A stretch of 64,000 nt of DNA from Kordiimonas gwangyangensis DSM 19435 = JCM 12864 (GCF_000375545.1 NZ_AQXF01000004.1:1-64000), one strand, 5' to 3'; positions 16,086 through 27,181 are shown, counted from the stretch's first letter. The notes: a model not told the origin generated them from the letters alone. Numbers and translations are program-made.

Positions 16086-18481
16086 AATTCACCCTTAGCT
16101 GGCTCAAGGACCATCTCACCACGGATGCGAGCCTTGATGACATCCTGAAAAAACTGAACGCCATCGGCCTTGAGGTTGAAGGGGTCGAGAACCCGGCAGA
16201 CGCGCTTGCGCCCTTCAAGGTTGCGCATATCCTCTCCGCCGAGCCACACCCGGACGCTGACAAGCTGCGGGTGTGCAAGGTGACGGACGGCACAAACGAG
16301 ATGCAGATCGTCTGCGGTGCGCCTAACGCGCGCGCGGGCATCAAGGTCGTGCTTGGCCAGCCGGGCGACTATGTACCGGGCCTCGATTTCACCCTTGGTA
16401 AAGCCAAGATCCGCGGTGTCGAATCGTCCGGCATGATGTGCTCCTACCGCGAACTTGAGCTCGGTGACGACCATGACGGCATTATCGAGCTGCCGGAAGA
16501 TGCGCCCGTGGGCACGTCCTTCGTGGAGTATGCCAAGCTTGATGAGCCGATGATCGAGATCGCGATCACACCGAACCGGCAGGACTGCCTTGGTGTGTAC
16601 GGCATTGCGCGCGACCTTGCGGCGGCTGGTCTTGGTACTCTGAAGCCGCTCTCTGACGCTGCAGTCGCTGGCACATTCGAAAGCGACGTGAAGGTTGCCA
16701 TCAACCTGCCGGCCGATCAGGCACATGCCTGCCCGCTGTTTGTCGGCCGCAAGTTCACGGGCGTGAAAAACGGCCCGAGTCCGAAGTGGCTGCAGGAACG
16801 GCTGAAGGCCATCGGCCTGCGCCCCATCTCGGCGCTTGTGGATATCACGAACTATATCTCCTACGACCTCGGCCGCCCGCTCCACGTCTATGACGCCAAC
16901 AAGCTGAGCGGCAACCTGCAGGCCCGCCTTGCGAACGCGGGCGAGAGCTTCCTCGCGCTCGACGGCAAGACCTATACCTGCAAGGGTGGCGAGACCGTGA
17001 TTGCGGACGACACAAACGTGCTTGGCTTCGGCGGCGTGATCGGCGGCGAAGACAGTGGCTGCACCGAAGAGACCACCGACGTGGTGCTCGAATGCGCGCT
17101 CTTTGACCCGATCGCCACGACGATGACCGGCCGCGCCCACGGTATCAACACCGATGCGCGCTACCGGTTTGAGCGTGGTGTCGACAGCCAGTTTGTGCAT
17201 CAGGGTTTCGAGATCGCGAGCCAGATGATCCTCGACCTCTGTGGCGGTGAGCCGAGCGAGCGTTTCGAGGCTGGCGCGACCCCTGACTGGAAACACACCG
17301 TGCCGTTCCGCTCGGAGCGGGTGAAAACCCTCGGTGGTGTTGACCTGCGTGCGGAAACCAGCGTGGCGATCCTCGAGAAGCTTGGCTTTGAGGTTGTCGG
17401 CAGCGACCCCTACACCGTGCATGTGCCGTCGTGGCGCGTGGACGTGGTGGGCGAAGCCGACATCGTTGAAGAAGTGCTGCGCATCCATGGCTATGATAAT
17501 ATCCCGAGCGTGCAACTGCCCGCGACGGACCACAAAGCCGGCACAACCCTTAGCGCGCGGCAGAAAACCTCCCGCGCGGTCAAGCGCCGGCTGGCGTCTG
17601 TCGGCATGCATGAGGCGGTGACATGGTCCTTCATGAAGCGCGAAAATGCTGTGCTGTTCGGTGGTGGTGACGAGAGCCTTGTGGTCGATAACCCGATCTC
17701 ATCCGAGCTTGATTGCATGCGCCCATCTGTGCTGCCAAACCTTATTGAAGCCGCTGGCCGCAATGCGGACCGCGGTGCGGCGTCCGTGGCGCTTTTTGAA
17801 GTGGGCGGCGTTTATAAGGACGACAGCGAAAACGGCCAGCACTTGATTGCGACCGGTATCCGCGCTGGCGACGCGTCCCCGCGCCACTGGGAAGGTGGTG
17901 CCCGCAAGGTCAATGTGTTTGACGCCAAACGCGATGCACTCGCGGCACTTGAAGCGGCCCTCGCGCCGGTTGCCAACCTGCAGGCCTTTGACGAAGCGCC
18001 GGATTATTACCATCCGGGCCGCTCCGGCACGCTGCGCCTTGGCCCCAAGAACATCCTCGCGAGCTTTGGTGAGCTGCACCCGCGTGTGCTGAAGGCGCTG
18101 GATGTGGATGGCCCGGTTGTCGGTTTTGAGGTTTACCTCGATGCGATCCCGGCGCAGCGCAAGTCCGGTGCCGCGAAGGGCGCGATGAATGTATCCAAGT
18201 TCCAGTCGGTCGAGCGTGATTTTGCTTTCCTTGTGTCTAAGGACGCAAAGGCGGGTGATCTCATCCGTGCGGTCAAGGGTGCGGACAAGCAGTTCATCAC
18301 CGATGTGACGATTTTTGACCTCTATGACGGCAAGGGTGTGCCAGAGGGCCATACCTCCGTTGCGGTGACCGTTACGCTTGAGCCGAAGGGTGAAACCTTC
18401 GCCGACAAGGACATCGAAGCCATCGCAGCCAAGGTTGTGGCCGCCGCAGAAAAGGCGGTTGGCGCGACTTTGCGGGGCTAA
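16082..18481 (+). CDS. pheT: Phenylalanyl-tRNA synthetase beta subunit
   Basis: 799 aa, standard length. Domains in order: B1 tRNA-binding OB fold (about 40-150, with [12 protein letters not shown]), B3/B4 editing domain that hydrolyses Tyr-tRNA(Phe), B5 (GYDNIP near 470), the pseudo-catalytic core, and the C-terminal ferredoxin-like anticodon-binding domain ([14 protein letters not shown] through [12 protein letters not shown]). Nothing unusual. Confidence 0.96.
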   Translation: MKFTLSWLKDHLTTDASLDDILKKLNAIGLEVEGVENPADALAPFKVAHILSAEPHPDADKLRVCKVTDGTNEMQIVCGAPNARAGIKVVLGQPGDYVPGLDFTLGKAKIRGVESSGMMCSYRELELGDDHDGIIELPEDAPVGTSFVEYAKLDEPMIEIAITPNRQDCLGVYGIARDLAAAGLGTLKPLSDAAVAGTFESDVKVAINLPADQAHACPLFVGRKFTGVKNGPSPKWLQERLKAIGLRPISALVDITNYISYDLGRPLHVYDANKLSGNLQARLANAGESFLALDGKTYTCKGGETVIADDTNVLGFGGVIGGEDSGCTEETTDVVLECALFDPIATTMTGRAHGINTDARYRFERGVDSQFVHQGFEIASQMILDLCGGEPSERFEAGATPDWKHTVPFRSERVKTLGGVDLRAETSVAILEKLGFEVVGSDPYTVHVPSWRVDVVGEADIVEEVLRIHGYDNIPSVQLPATDHKAGTTLSARQKTSRAVKRRLASVGMHEAVTWSFMKRENAVLFGGGDESLVVDNPISSELDCMRPSVLPNLIEAAGRNADRGAASVALFEVGGVYKDDSENGQHLIATGIRAGDASPRHWEGGARKVNVFDAKRDALAALEAALAPVANLQAFDEAPDYYHPGRSGTLRLGPKNILASFGELHPRVLKALDVDGPVVGFEVYLDAIPAQRKSGAAKGAMNVSKFQSVERDFAFLVSKDAKAGDLIRAVKGADKQFITDVTIFDLYDGKGVPEGHTSVAVTVTLEPKGETFADKDIEAIAAKVVAAAEKAVGATLRG

Positions 18482-18509
18482 GACGAGTAAAAATCGATAA
18501 AATTTGAAT

Positions 18510-18546
18510 CGATCGGGGCTTGCAAAAAATTCCCGATCGGTTTTCA
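18510..18546 (+). terminator. Rho-independent terminator of pheST
   Basis: Perfect CGATCGGG / CCCGATCG stem with a 14-nt A-rich loop followed by GTTTTCAT. It lies 28 bp after the pheT stop. Confidence 0.75.
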
Positions 18547-18561
18547 TACTTATTAAGAAAG

Positions 18562-18590
18562 ACTTCGGATGATGGGGTGTTATCCGAAGT
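18562..18590. repeat. Perfect 9-bp inverted repeat ahead of a methyltransferase gene
   Basis: ACTTCGGAT at 18562-18570 and ATCCGAAGT at 18582-18590 are separated by 11 nt. There is no T-run after it, and the methyltransferase start codon is 22 bases downstream, so it is more likely an operator or a 5'-UTR hairpin than a terminator. Confidence 0.5.
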
Positions 18591-18611
18591 TTGCAGATAT
18601 GGGTGTGACAC

Positions 18612-19607
18612 TTGGCAACAAAACCGCAGAAAGGCAAGGACGCTTCTGTCCCTCTGAAGCTGCGCCTTAAGGCGTGGTGGGAAGGCTATGATCCTGACGA
18701 TATCAAAAAACGCCTGAGCGAGCGTCAGCCACACGAGGAACAAAAAGCGGATACACCTGCATTCGAGGCACCGAAGGCGCCTGCGACGGCGGAAAACCTT
18801 GACCCATGGGACAACGCTACCGTCGATATCGCTCAATATATCTGGGGTAAGGGTTTCTGTGGTCCGGGGGGGCCAGACTATATTGTCTCGCTCTCCAAAC
18901 TCCTGGCGCTCAGCCCCGAGATGTCCATGCTGCAGATCGGTGCGGGGCTTGGTGGCCCGGCCCGCGTTCTTGTGGACCGTTTCGGCGTCTGGATCACCGG
19001 ATTCGAGGAAAGCCAGAATCTGGTCGATAAGGGCCGCAAGCTTTCCAAGATGGCGGGTCTCGAGAAAAAAGCGCAGCTTGAACAGTACGAGCCGGAAACC
19101 TTTGACGGGTTTGACCGCAAGTACGACCGCGCGCTCTCGAAGGAAGCGCTCTATACCATTGAAGACAAGGCGGCGATGATCGCCAAGATCGAGGACAAGC
19201 TGAAACCCGGTGGGCTGTTCCTGCTGACGGAATATGTCATCTCATCCGATGCGGTGCTCGGCAAAGACCGCTACAAGGAATGGGTTGTCGGCGAACGTTC
19301 TCACCCTTATCCGGTGCTGTCAGACGACCTTGTCGAGATGCTGAAGAAAAACCGCCTGCAGGTGCGGGTGTCCGAGGACATCAGCATGCAGTATGTGGAC
19401 ATGATCAACAAGGCATGGGCCGGGGCGGACGAAGTGGCGGCCAAGCTCGCGAAGCGCGAGGACGGCACTATCATGATCCAGACGCTGATGCGCGAGGCCG
19501 AATTCTGGACCCGGCGCAAGAAGATGCTCGAGACCGGCGACCTCAAGCTGTGGCGTATTGTGGCCAACAAGAAGTCCGGCGGCCCTTCCATGATGTCTGA
19601 CTGGTAG
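18612..19607 (+). CDS. Class I SAM-dependent methyltransferase, 331 aa
   Basis: Rossmann-fold methyltransferase: motif I LQIGAGLGGPARVLV (about residue 106), the acidic ribose-binding position at GFEESQNLV, and post-motif KLKPGGLFLLTEYV. The N-terminus carries LRLKAWWEGYDPDDI, ahead of a long linker. An in-frame TGA immediately upstream leaves TTG at 18612 as the only near-start, with no strong ribosome binding site. Substrate unknown. The overall layout resembles small-molecule or lipid methyltransferases. Lone gene between pheT and acs. Confidence 0.8.
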   Translation: MATKPQKGKDASVPLKLRLKAWWEGYDPDDIKKRLSERQPHEEQKADTPAFEAPKAPATAENLDPWDNATVDIAQYIWGKGFCGPGGPDYIVSLSKLLALSPEMSMLQIGAGLGGPARVLVDRFGVWITGFEESQNLVDKGRKLSKMAGLEKKAQLEQYEPETFDGFDRKYDRALSKEALYTIEDKAAMIAKIEDKLKPGGLFLLTEYVISSDAVLGKDRYKEWVVGERSHPYPVLSDDLVEMLKKNRLQVRVSEDISMQYVDMINKAWAGADEVAAKLAKREDGTIMIQTLMREAEFWTRRKKMLETGDLKLWRIVANKKSGGPSMMSDW

Positions 19608-19758
19608 CTTCAGCTGCCGCGGACACCTTCTGATCACTCTTCCGAGCGCGCAGAAAACCGCCAAATCACAAAAATGACATCGTTGCCATCGAGGGGGTTG
19701 CAAGACCGCCCGTGAGCCGTCATGATCCTTCCCCAGCTTACTGGAGGGAGTAACCGGA

Positions 19759-21696
19759 ATGAGTGAAGGTCTTAAGTTTCCGGTGCCTGCGCATGCGCTT
19801 GAGGGCACCCATTGCACCAACGAAAAATATCTGGAGATGTACCAGCGCTCTATAGACGCGCCAGAGGAATTCTGGGCGGATGAGGGCAAACGCATCGACT
19901 GGATGAAACCCTTCAGCAAAGTGAAAAACACGAGCTTCGAAGGCGATGTTTCGATCAAATGGTTCGAGGATGGCACACTCAATGCCTCCGCCAACTGTAT
20001 CGACCGTCACTTGCCCGAGCGCGCGAACGACGTGGCCATCATCTGGGAAGGTGATGAGCCGACGGACGACAAGCACATCACCTATGGTGAGCTTTATGGC
20101 GAGGTTTGCCGGTTCGCCAATGTGCTCAAGGACCGGGGCGCCAAAAAGGGCGACCGTATCACCATCTATATGCCGATGATCCCCGAAGCGGTGTACGCCA
20201 TGCTGGCCTGTGCACGCATCGGTGCGGTGCATTCGGTGGTCTTTGGCGGCTTCTCGCCCGAGGCGCTGGCGGGTCGCATCCTTGATTGTGGCTCCACCTT
20301 TGTGATTACCGCGGACGAGGGGCTCAGGGGCTCCAAACGGGTGCCGCTCAAGGCCAATGTGGACGAAGCGCTTACCCAGTGCCCTGATGTGAAGAGCGTT
20401 GTGGTGGTCAAGCGCACCGGCGCCAATGTGGCGATCACGGAAGGTCGCGATATTTGGTACCATGAAGCGAAAGCTGGCGTGGCTGCAGACTGCGCGCCCG
20501 AGGAAATGAAGGCCGAAGACCCGCTTTTCATCCTTTATACCAGTGGTTCGACCGGTAAGCCCAAGGGGGTGCTGCACACCACGGGCGGTTATATGGTCTG
20601 GGCATCGATGACCCATGAATATGTGTTCGACTACAAGCCTGGCGAGATTTACTGGTGCACGGCGGATGTGGGCTGGGTCACGGGCCACAGCTATATTGTC
20701 TATGGCCCGCTTGCGAACGGCGCTACCACCCTGGTGTTCGAAGGGGTGCCCACCTACCCTGACGCAGGCCGTTTCTGGCAGGTTGTTGAGAAACACAAGG
20801 TCAATATCTTCTATACAGCGCCGACGGCCATTCGCGCGCTTGAGCGCCTTGGCGATGAGCCGGTCAAAAAACATGACCGCAGTTCGATCCGGCTTCTGGG
20901 TTCTGTGGGTGAGCCCATTAACCCTGAAGCCTGGCTCTGGTATCACCGCGTGGTGGGTGAGGAGCGCTGTCCGATTGTTGATACGTGGTGGCAGACGGAA
21001 ACCGGCGGTGTGATGATCTCCCCGCTGCCGGGCGCGACCGACCTCAAACCCGGTTCAGCCACCCGGCCTTTCTTCGGTGTGCAGCCAGCGCTGGTGGATC
21101 AGGACGGCAAGTTCCTTGAAGGGGCCGCGTCCGGCAACCTCGTGATCACAGACAGTTGGCCGGGGCAAGCCCGCAGCGTTTATGGCGACCATGAACGCTT
21201 CATCCAGACCTATTTCTCAACCTACAAGGGCCTCTATTTCACCGGCGACGGCTGCAGGCGCGATGAAGACGGCTATTACTGGATTACCGGGCGGGTAGAT
21301 GACGTGATTAACGTGTCCGGCCACAGGATTGGCACGGCCGAAATTGAAGCGGCACTTGATGAACATGAAGGTGTGGTGGAAGCCGCTGTGGTTGGTTTCC
21401 CGCACGATATCAAGGGGCAGGGCATCTACGCTTTTGTCACCCCGCCACAAGGGGTGGAGCCGTCTGACGAGCTGCGTAAGGAGCTGGTTGCCTTTGTACG
21501 CAAGGAAATCGGCCCAGTGGCGACGCCAGACCATATCCAGTTTGCCCCCGGTCTGCCAAAAACCCGTTCCGGCAAGATCATGCGCCGAATTCTGAGGAAA
21601 ATTGCCGAGAATGAGTATGGCAACCTTGGCGATACATCAACGCTTGCAGACCCGGGCGTCGTCGACGACCTGATCGCGAATCGCTTGAACCGTTAA
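19759..21696 (+). CDS. acs: Acetyl-CoA synthetase (acetate-CoA ligase)
   Basis: Activates acetate to acetyl-CoA through acetyl-AMP. ANL-superfamily enzyme, 645 aa. Motifs: [12 protein letters not shown] (P-loop like), [10 protein letters not shown], the hinge region [18 protein letters not shown], and C-terminal [11 protein letters not shown], whose Lys is the site of regulatory acetylation in characterised Acs. GGAGGGAG precedes the ATG. It faces a hybrid histidine kinase gene, sharing the TTAA of the two stop codons. Confidence 0.96.
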   Translation: MSEGLKFPVPAHALEGTHCTNEKYLEMYQRSIDAPEEFWADEGKRIDWMKPFSKVKNTSFEGDVSIKWFEDGTLNASANCIDRHLPERANDVAIIWEGDEPTDDKHITYGELYGEVCRFANVLKDRGAKKGDRITIYMPMIPEAVYAMLACARIGAVHSVVFGGFSPEALAGRILDCGSTFVITADEGLRGSKRVPLKANVDEALTQCPDVKSVVVVKRTGANVAITEGRDIWYHEAKAGVAADCAPEEMKAEDPLFILYTSGSTGKPKGVLHTTGGYMVWASMTHEYVFDYKPGEIYWCTADVGWVTGHSYIVYGPLANGATTLVFEGVPTYPDAGRFWQVVEKHKVNIFYTAPTAIRALERLGDEPVKKHDRSSIRLLGSVGEPINPEAWLWYHRVVGEERCPIVDTWWQTETGGVMISPLPGATDLKPGSATRPFFGVQPALVDQDGKFLEGAASGNLVITDSWPGQARSVYGDHERFIQTYFSTYKGLYFTGDGCRRDEDGYYWITGRVDDVINVSGHRIGTAEIEAALDEHEGVVEAAVVGFPHDIKGQGIYAFVTPPQGVEPSDELRKELVAFVRKEIGPVATPDHIQFAPGLPKTRSGKIMRRILRKIAENEYGNLGDTSTLADPGVVDDLIANRLNR

Positions 21697-23999
21697 TGGG
21701 TAAGGCCCGGTGGTTGTGGCCGCCGGGCATATTCCGTCACAGTTTTGGCCAGCAGGTCGTATTTGATCGGCTTCGAGACAAAGCCGTCTATGCCATACTC
21801 TTTTGCCATCTGCCGTGTCTCGAAAGACGTGCTGGCGGTCAGGGCAATCACCGGGGTCTCTTTCGCGAGACCCATGGCCGTGCGGCGACGGTTAAACTCG
21901 AACCCGTCCATATCCGGCAGATTGATGTCGAGCAGGATGAGGTTGTAGCGGTTGTCGCGCAGTTTCTCGAGCGCGGTTTTACCGTCAAAGGCGAAGGACA
22001 GCTGTGTGATGCCCATGCGCGCCAGCATGCGTTTCACGATTTCCTGATTGAGCTCAAGGTCTTCGATGCACAACACGCGAACGTCCTTAAGGTCAGGCGC
22101 ATCGCCTTCAAGGCTTTGTTTCGGCCGCGCCGGCGTCGAGGTCTGTTCAGCATCTTTCGGAATGTGCAGCGGCACTTTGATCCAGAACTGACTACCGCGC
22201 CCTTCCGCACTGCGAACGTCAATCTCACCGCCCAGTTCTTCAATAATGCGGCGAGAGAAGGCAAGCCCGATGCCCGAGCCTTCAATGGAGCTGGTCTCCA
22301 CGCCAAGGCGTGTAAACGGCTCCCAAAGCTTGGGTAGGTCTTCCGGTGCAATGCCGCGGCCGCTGTCTTCCACACCGATCTTGAGGCTGGTGGCCTCTAT
22401 GGAGGCACGCAGGGTTACGAAGCCACCCGCGTGGTTATATTTGATCGCATTTGACAGCAGGTTCAGCAGCACCTGCCGCAGCCGGGTCGGGTCGGTCCAG
22501 ATATGGGGCAGGCTGCGCAGGTCGTCATTACCGCAGCGCAGGGCGATATCATGCTTTTTTGCAGCTTGCTCCATCATTGAGAGGCTCTCGGCGATGACGA
22601 CACCCACAGGCACCTTCTCAAACCGGAAGGAAAGCGCGCCTAGGTCCAATTTGGCAAACTCCAGTACCTCGTCCACCAGCTTCAGCAAGTGTTCGCCGCT
22701 TTGGTGAATGTGGCCAAGCTGTTCCACATGTTCCGGGTTCGCCTGCACGCTTTTTTCCTGTAGCAGCAGGTCGGAAAATCCGATCACGGCATTCAGCGGC
22801 GTGCGCAGCTCATGACTCATGGAGGAGAGGAAAACCATCTTGGACTGGTTTGCATGTTCCGCCTGATCAAGTGCGTTCAGGATTTCCCTTTCCTGCGCAT
22901 GGCGCTTCATGCGGTAGCGGTGCTGCAGGATGGCAAGGGTGATGAGCAACAGGATGATACAGCCAGCAAACAAGCGGATGGTCATCAGGCTGGTATCAAG
23001 GCCCGCATAGGCTTCCTTGACGCCAATCTCACTCGCCACACCAAAACCCAGATATTCGTCCCACGCCCAAGCGCCGAGAACTTCCCGGCCCAGATAGTTG
23101 CGGTAACCCGTCAGGTTCTGACCGTCCTCGAGCGTGAGCAGTTTTGCCGTCATGGCGGTGGGCGGGCTCATCGCCATATCCACCTCGCGGGAGCCGTCAA
23201 ACGCGTTCACACCCGGATCATTGACAGGGATGTCCAGCATGCTGGTCTGACCCTGTTTGATGAGGCCGATGAGGCGCAGTGTGTCGCGGAAGCGGCTTTC
23301 GCTGATCATGATGCCGTCGCGGTTGACAGCATAAGTCTCGCCCGTGCTACCGCTGCGGTGCCGCGCGAAGATGGACGAAAACTCAGCCAGCGGGTTGATG
23401 CGCAGGGTAAACACACCAAGGATTTGCCCTTCAAGGTCGCGAATCGGTGCCATGGCAAACATGGTGGGTGCGGCAGTGGAGACTACGCCGTCAGCACCCA
23501 CAACGGGCACATCGGTCCTGATCGGTTCGGTCACCAGCGCTTCACCTGCAAGCGCGCGCTCGAAGTAGGAGGTGGCATTTTCGGCAATCAGGTTGGTGGT
23601 GCCCACATTGGCGTCGCGCATGGAAGCCACGCTGCGGCCATCGGGTGCGATAATGAAAAAGCCAAGATAGCCGTAGTTGGCCAGCTGTTCGGTCAGATGG
23701 CTACGGGCTTGCGCAAGCGCGGAGGAGTTCAGCAGCGACTCGCGGTCAGTCTCACCCGTCAGGGAACGCGCTGAACGCAATAATGTCGGGTGCTGGGCAA
23801 TATTGCTGATCTGGGTGATGTGGCGCAGTTCCCAACGCTTGGCTTCGGCGCGCGCGCTATCAACAGAGGCCTGAAGGCTTTGACCGATCTGGTCTCTTGC
23901 CATGCCTGTCAGCGTGCGTTCCTGCACATACGCAATGGCCAGCACTACAAGAGTTGCCACTACAAACGGGATGATCGTCTGCCACTTCCGGCCGGTCAT
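21693..23999 (-). CDS. Hybrid sensor histidine kinase with extracytoplasmic dCache-like sensor and receiver domain, 768 aa
   Basis: The N-terminal TM helix (residues 9-27) and second TM helix (about 320-345) bracket a 290-residue periplasmic dCache-type sensor. Then come the HisKA dimerisation helix with phospho-acceptor [18 protein letters not shown], a HATPase domain (N box in [10 protein letters not shown] boxes DSGRGI and GSGIGLAFS) and a C-terminal receiver with phospho-Asp in [16 protein letters not shown] and the conserved Lys in FVSKPI. There is no Hpt domain, so phosphate must pass to a separate partner. ATG at 23999 has GGGGGA upstream. No response regulator is adjacent. The ligand is unknown, though dCache domains often bind small organic acids or amino acids. 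Confidence 0.9.
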   Translation of the reverse strand: MTGRKWQTIIPFVVATLVVLAIAYVQERTLTGMARDQIGQSLQASVDSARAEAKRWELRHITQISNIAQHPTLLRSARSLTGETDRESLLNSSALAQARSHLTEQLANYGYLGFFIIAPDGRSVASMRDANVGTTNLIAENATSYFERALAGEALVTEPIRTDVPVVGADGVVSTAAPTMFAMAPIRDLEGQILGVFTLRINPLAEFSSIFARHRSGSTGETYAVNRDGIMISESRFRDTLRLIGLIKQGQTSMLDIPVNDPGVNAFDGSREVDMAMSPPTAMTAKLLTLEDGQNLTGYRNYLGREVLGAWAWDEYLGFGVASEIGVKEAYAGLDTSLMTIRLFAGCIILLLITLAILQHRYRMKRHAQEREILNALDQAEHANQSKMVFLSSMSHELRTPLNAVIGFSDLLLQEKSVQANPEHVEQLGHIHQSGEHLLKLVDEVLEFAKLDLGALSFRFEKVPVGVVIAESLSMMEQAAKKHDIALRCGNDDLRSLPHIWTDPTRLRQVLLNLLSNAIKYNHAGGFVTLRASIEATSLKIGVEDSGRGIAPEDLPKLWEPFTRLGVETSSIEGSGIGLAFSRRIIEELGGEIDVRSAEGRGSQFWIKVPLHIPKDAEQTSTPARPKQSLEGDAPDLKDVRVLCIEDLELNQEIVKRMLARMGITQLSFAFDGKTALEKLRDNRYNLILLDINLPDMDGFEFNRRRTAMGLAKETPVIALTASTSFETRQMAKEYGIDGFVSKPIKYDLLAKTVTEYARRPQPPGLTH

Positions 24000-24220
24000 A
24001 AATCCCCCATTCAGATCATGAGCCAAGAGATCAACTATAACCCAAATCAACGAGCAGTATAAGTTGTGTTTTATACATTATGGATATTTGACTGGATCAC
24101 TTTATGAGGATTTGCCTCGCTCAATGCCTGTGGTCGCAAAAATGTTATCCCGCGTGATCTATGCGCGGGCGCCATACGCGCTATTTTATCGCGCTCAGAC
24201 AATCCGGGAGCCCCGCCACC

Positions 24221-24901
24221 ATGATCACACTCTATTCTGCCGCCACACCCAATGGCTACAAGGCCTCCATCGCGCTTGAGGAAATGGGCATCGACTATGA
24301 GCTCAAGGCCATTGATCTCTCCTCCGGCGATCAGAAGAAAGACTGGTTCCTTGCCATCAACCCCAATGGCCGCATCCCGGCGATTGTGGACCACGGCAAC
24401 GACGACTTCGCGGTCTTCGAATCGGGCGCCATCCTTATTTACCTCGCCGAGAAAACCGGCATGCTGATGCCGGCGGATGCGCGCGGGCGCTCGGTCGTGC
24501 TGCAGTGGCTGATGTTCCAGATGGGCGGTGTAGGCCCCATGCAGGGCCAGGCCAATGTGTTCTACCGCTATTTCCCGGAGAAAATCCCGGCGGTGATTGA
24601 GCGCTACCAGAATGAGACCAAGCGGCTTTACGGTGTGCTTGACCGCCGCCTGCGCGAAAGCGCCTATCTGGCGGGGGAGGAGTATAGCATCGCCGATATT
24701 GCCAACTGGGCATGGGTGCGGGCGCACGCCTGGGCTGGCGTTGAGCTGGACGGGCTTGATGCGCTCAAGGCCTGGCTCGACCGTATTGGCGAGCGTGAAG
24801 CCGTGAAACGCGGTCTCCAGAACCCGCCGCGCCCCAATCTTGAGGAAAAATCCTCATCCGAGAAATTCGTCAAAGCAGCGCAGCAGATGCTGCAGCGATA
24901 A
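24221..24901 (+). CDS. Glutathione S-transferase (YghU/YfcG-like, Nu-type), 226 aa
   Basis: Thioredoxin-fold N-terminal domain: [21 protein letters not shown], in which the TPNG replaces a catalytic Cys or Ser as in bacterial Nu-class enzymes, then [12 protein letters not shown] for glutathione binding and [14 protein letters not shown]. All-helical C-terminal domain with [12 protein letters not shown]. Likely a disulfide-bond oxidoreductase using two glutathiones. The ATG at 24221 gives the canonical N-terminus. The next gene begins only 37 bp downstream. Confidence 0.88.
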   Translation: MITLYSAATPNGYKASIALEEMGIDYELKAIDLSSGDQKKDWFLAINPNGRIPAIVDHGNDDFAVFESGAILIYLAEKTGMLMPADARGRSVVLQWLMFQMGGVGPMQGQANVFYRYFPEKIPAVIERYQNETKRLYGVLDRRLRESAYLAGEEYSIADIANWAWVRAHAWAGVELDGLDALKAWLDRIGEREAVKRGLQNPPRPNLEEKSSSEKFVKAAQQMLQR

Positions 24902-24938
24902 AACTGGTATCCAGAATTTTACCGAGGGAGAGTTGAGA

Positions 24939-25778
24939 ATGAATTTTGTAAGAAACTGGGGTTTTGCGGCAGCTGCCGCAATCGGCATGACCCTTGGTGG
25001 CGCAGCGCTGGCTGAACACCATGAAGATGCCATCTATAAAGCCGTGCATGAAAACAGCGCTCGCAAGGACGGTGAAGCCGCCCGCGACAGCGCCCGCCAT
25101 CCGGAAGAGCTGTTGCGCTTCTTTGGCATCACGCCGGACATGACGGTGGCGGAAGTGAATCCGGGCGGTGGCTGGTATAGCCGCATCCTCGGCCCACTCC
25201 TCAAGGACAAGGGTCATTATGTCGGGCTTGAGCACCACCCGGAGGAATACAAGGAATATGCAAACTATTCCGCGAACCTGCGTGCCTACCCTGAAAAATT
25301 TGAGGAAATGCGCGATGTGATGGGGCCCAATGCAAAGGCAACCTGGATCCCCGCGCAGGAAGGCCTGCCCGTGGACGCGGGCAGCCTTGATGCCATCATC
25401 ATCGTGCGCGCGCTTCATAACTGGCACCGCCGCAATTTCTTTGACCGGGGGATGGAGCAGGCGCACGCCATGCTCAAATCCGGCGGCGTGATGGGTGTGG
25501 TCCAGCACCGTATGCCGGAAAGCTTCGAGGGTGACCGTGATGCAGCCGCGGGCAAAGGCCGCTGGAAACAAAGCGATCTTGTGGCCGCGATTGAGGCCCA
25601 CGGCTTCAAGCTTGTGGAAGCGTCAGAGATGAACGCGAACCCCAAGGATGAAGCCAACTACGAGAAGGGCGTTTGGACCCTGCCGCCGGTTTACGCCCTT
25701 GGCGAGACCGACCGGGCAAAATATGAAGCCATCGGCGAATCGGACCGTATGACCCTCAAGTTCGTGAAGGTCGACTAA
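24939..25778 (+). CDS. Predicted exported class I SAM-methyltransferase (COG4798-like), 279 aa
   Basis: Starts with a clear Sec signal peptide (MNFVRNWGFAAAAAIGMTL ... ALA, cleavage about residue 25) followed by a methyltransferase fold. Motif I-like VAEVNPGGGWYSRIL, acidic YVGLEHHPEEY, and motif IV-like IIIVRALHNWHRRNFF are visible. AGGGAGAGTTGAGA precedes the ATG, so the signal-peptide start is well supported. The family is described as a predicted methyltransferase, and how it would obtain SAM outside the cytoplasm is not known. Co-directional with the upstream GST. Confidence 0.82.
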   Translation: MNFVRNWGFAAAAAIGMTLGGAALAEHHEDAIYKAVHENSARKDGEAARDSARHPEELLRFFGITPDMTVAEVNPGGGWYSRILGPLLKDKGHYVGLEHHPEEYKEYANYSANLRAYPEKFEEMRDVMGPNAKATWIPAQEGLPVDAGSLDAIIIVRALHNWHRRNFFDRGMEQAHAMLKSGGVMGVVQHRMPESFEGDRDAAAGKGRWKQSDLVAAIEAHGFKLVEASEMNANPKDEANYEKGVWTLPPVYALGETDRAKYEAIGESDRMTLKFVKVD

Positions 25779-25792
25779 GCGTCAGCCGACAA

Positions 25793-26419
25793 TTAACCAA
25801 AATACCGGGCGGCCGTATCCATTGCGGTCGCCCAATTTTTTTCCGCCGTCGTGCCGGAAGCCTTCCTTGGGCTCAGGTCATGGTTGCCGTCCGTGGCCCA
25901 GGCGGCCTCAAAGCTTGCGGGCAGTGTGATGCTGTCCAGAAGCGCACGGCCGCCAAAGGGGTCACGCTCGCCCTGCACCACCAGCGCCTTGCAACTGATA
26001 TCGCTCAGGTGCTCAGTGCGCAGCTTCTCCGGCTTGCCGGGTGGGTGGAAGGGGTAGCCAAGGAGCAGCAGGCCATCCGCTGCCGCCTTATCCTCCGCCG
26101 CAACCATGCTCGCGATACGTCCGCCCATGGACTTGCCGCCGATGATCAGCTTGCTGGGTTTATGTTTTGCGCGCACCTCTGCAATCACCTCGCGGTAGGC
26201 ATCCATCAGTTTGGGCGCACGGTCCGGCGGGCGTTTCTTGCCGTCCTGCCGCCGCGCTGCCATATAGGGAAACTCGAACCGGATGACATGGAAGCCCCGT
26301 GTGGCGAGGCCGGCGGCGAAGGCTTCCATAAAGTCGCTGTCCATGCCGGCGCCAGCGCCATGAGCGAGTATGACCGTGCCAAGCTTGGCCGTTCCGTTTT
26401 CCAGAAAATCTGTCATCAT
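25793..26419 (-). CDS. Alpha/beta hydrolase of the KANL3/Tex30 (dienelactone-hydrolase-like) type, 208 aa
   Basis: Begins after a short N-terminus with TVILAHGAGAGMDSDFM (oxyanion HGxG), carries the nucleophile elbow GGKSMGGRIAS, the acid in VVQGERDPFGG and the catalytic His in TDGNHDLSP. Complete Ser-Asp-His set. Substrate unknown. Convergent with the preceding methyltransferase. Confidence 0.85.
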   Translation of the reverse strand: MMTDFLENGTAKLGTVILAHGAGAGMDSDFMEAFAAGLATRGFHVIRFEFPYMAARRQDGKKRPPDRAPKLMDAYREVIAEVRAKHKPSKLIIGGKSMGGRIASMVAAEDKAAADGLLLLGYPFHPPGKPEKLRTEHLSDISCKALVVQGERDPFGGRALLDSITLPASFEAAWATDGNHDLSPRKASGTTAEKNWATAMDTAARYFG

Positions 26420-26506
26420 GGGTCTCCTCAGGCGTTTTCACGTGGAACATCAGGTTGGTGCGCGTGATGGCGGCAATGGGCGCGAACATGAAGTGGGTGG
26501 GTATTT

Positions 26507-27028
26507 ATGGCAAATCTTTATTTGTTGCGGCACGCGAAATCCGACTGGGGTGACCCGAAGCTTTCGGACCATGACCGTGTGCTGAGCGAACGTGGCATCA
26601 AGGACGCGGGACGCATGGGGCGTGCGCTGGCGCGCCAATCCCTCGCGCCCGAGATTGTCATCTGCTCGACCGCGACCCGCGCGCGCCAGACGCTTGAACT
26701 TGTCATGGACGCGGGCGGCTTTGACTGGCAGGTGCAGTATGAACCTTCGCTCTATATGGCGTCGGTCAGCAATATCCTCAGTGTTATCAAGTCGGACGCG
26801 GGGGAATGCGCGAGCGCGCTTTTGGTCGGCCACAACCCGGGTTTCCACTCAGTAGCGCTTGATCTCATCCGCACGGGTGCGCCTGAGCTTGTGCATGCGC
26901 TTGACTATAAATACCCGACCGGCACCTTCGCCGAGATTACCTTTGACGAAGCGCGGCTTGGTGATGTGGAGCCGTCCACCGGTGCGTTGAAACAATTCCT
27001 GAAGCCCAAGGACCAAACCAAGGCTTAG
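26507..27028 (+). CDS. sixA: SixA-like histidine phosphatase, 173 aa
   Basis: Histidine phosphatase superfamily: LLRHAKSDW near the N-terminus supplies the phosphorylated His in the RHG-like motif, followed by DHDRVLSERGIKDA, CSTATRARQTLE and the second His in LLVGHNPG. Short SixA-type length. Dephosphorylates phospho-His of Hpt/PTS-type proteins in E. coli. The substrate here is not known. Confidence 0.85.
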   Translation: MANLYLLRHAKSDWGDPKLSDHDRVLSERGIKDAGRMGRALARQSLAPEIVICSTATRARQTLELVMDAGGFDWQVQYEPSLYMASVSNILSVIKSDAGECASALLVGHNPGFHSVALDLIRTGAPELVHALDYKYPTGTFAEITFDEARLGDVEPSTGALKQFLKPKDQTKA

Positions 27029-27099
27029 TTGCTTTTGGGCTTAGCTTGTTATAAGGTAACATTAACCCACTAAGGTGAATACAATTACTTGTGATTGGC

Positions 27100-27126
27100 C
27101 AGGTCGGGGGAGACCTGTGGTATAGT
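27100..27126 (+). promoter_or_regulatory. Candidate promoter with palindrome ahead of the TPR gene
   Basis: A perfect inverted repeat CAGGTC-N6-GACCTG (27100-27117) sits three bases before a TATAGT -10-like hexamer (27121-27126). The location suggests an operator over the promoter of the TPR-protein gene 55 bp downstream. No cognate regulator is apparent nearby. Confidence 0.4.
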
Positions 27127-27181
27127 GGGGTTCGGCACTTTGGGGGTCGAACTGATGGGGAGCAGTAAAGTGGAGGTCGTA

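Noticed and set aside
16031-17611. 526-codon antisense frame across pheT
   Set aside because: Antisense shadow of a well-conserved gene, with no domain.
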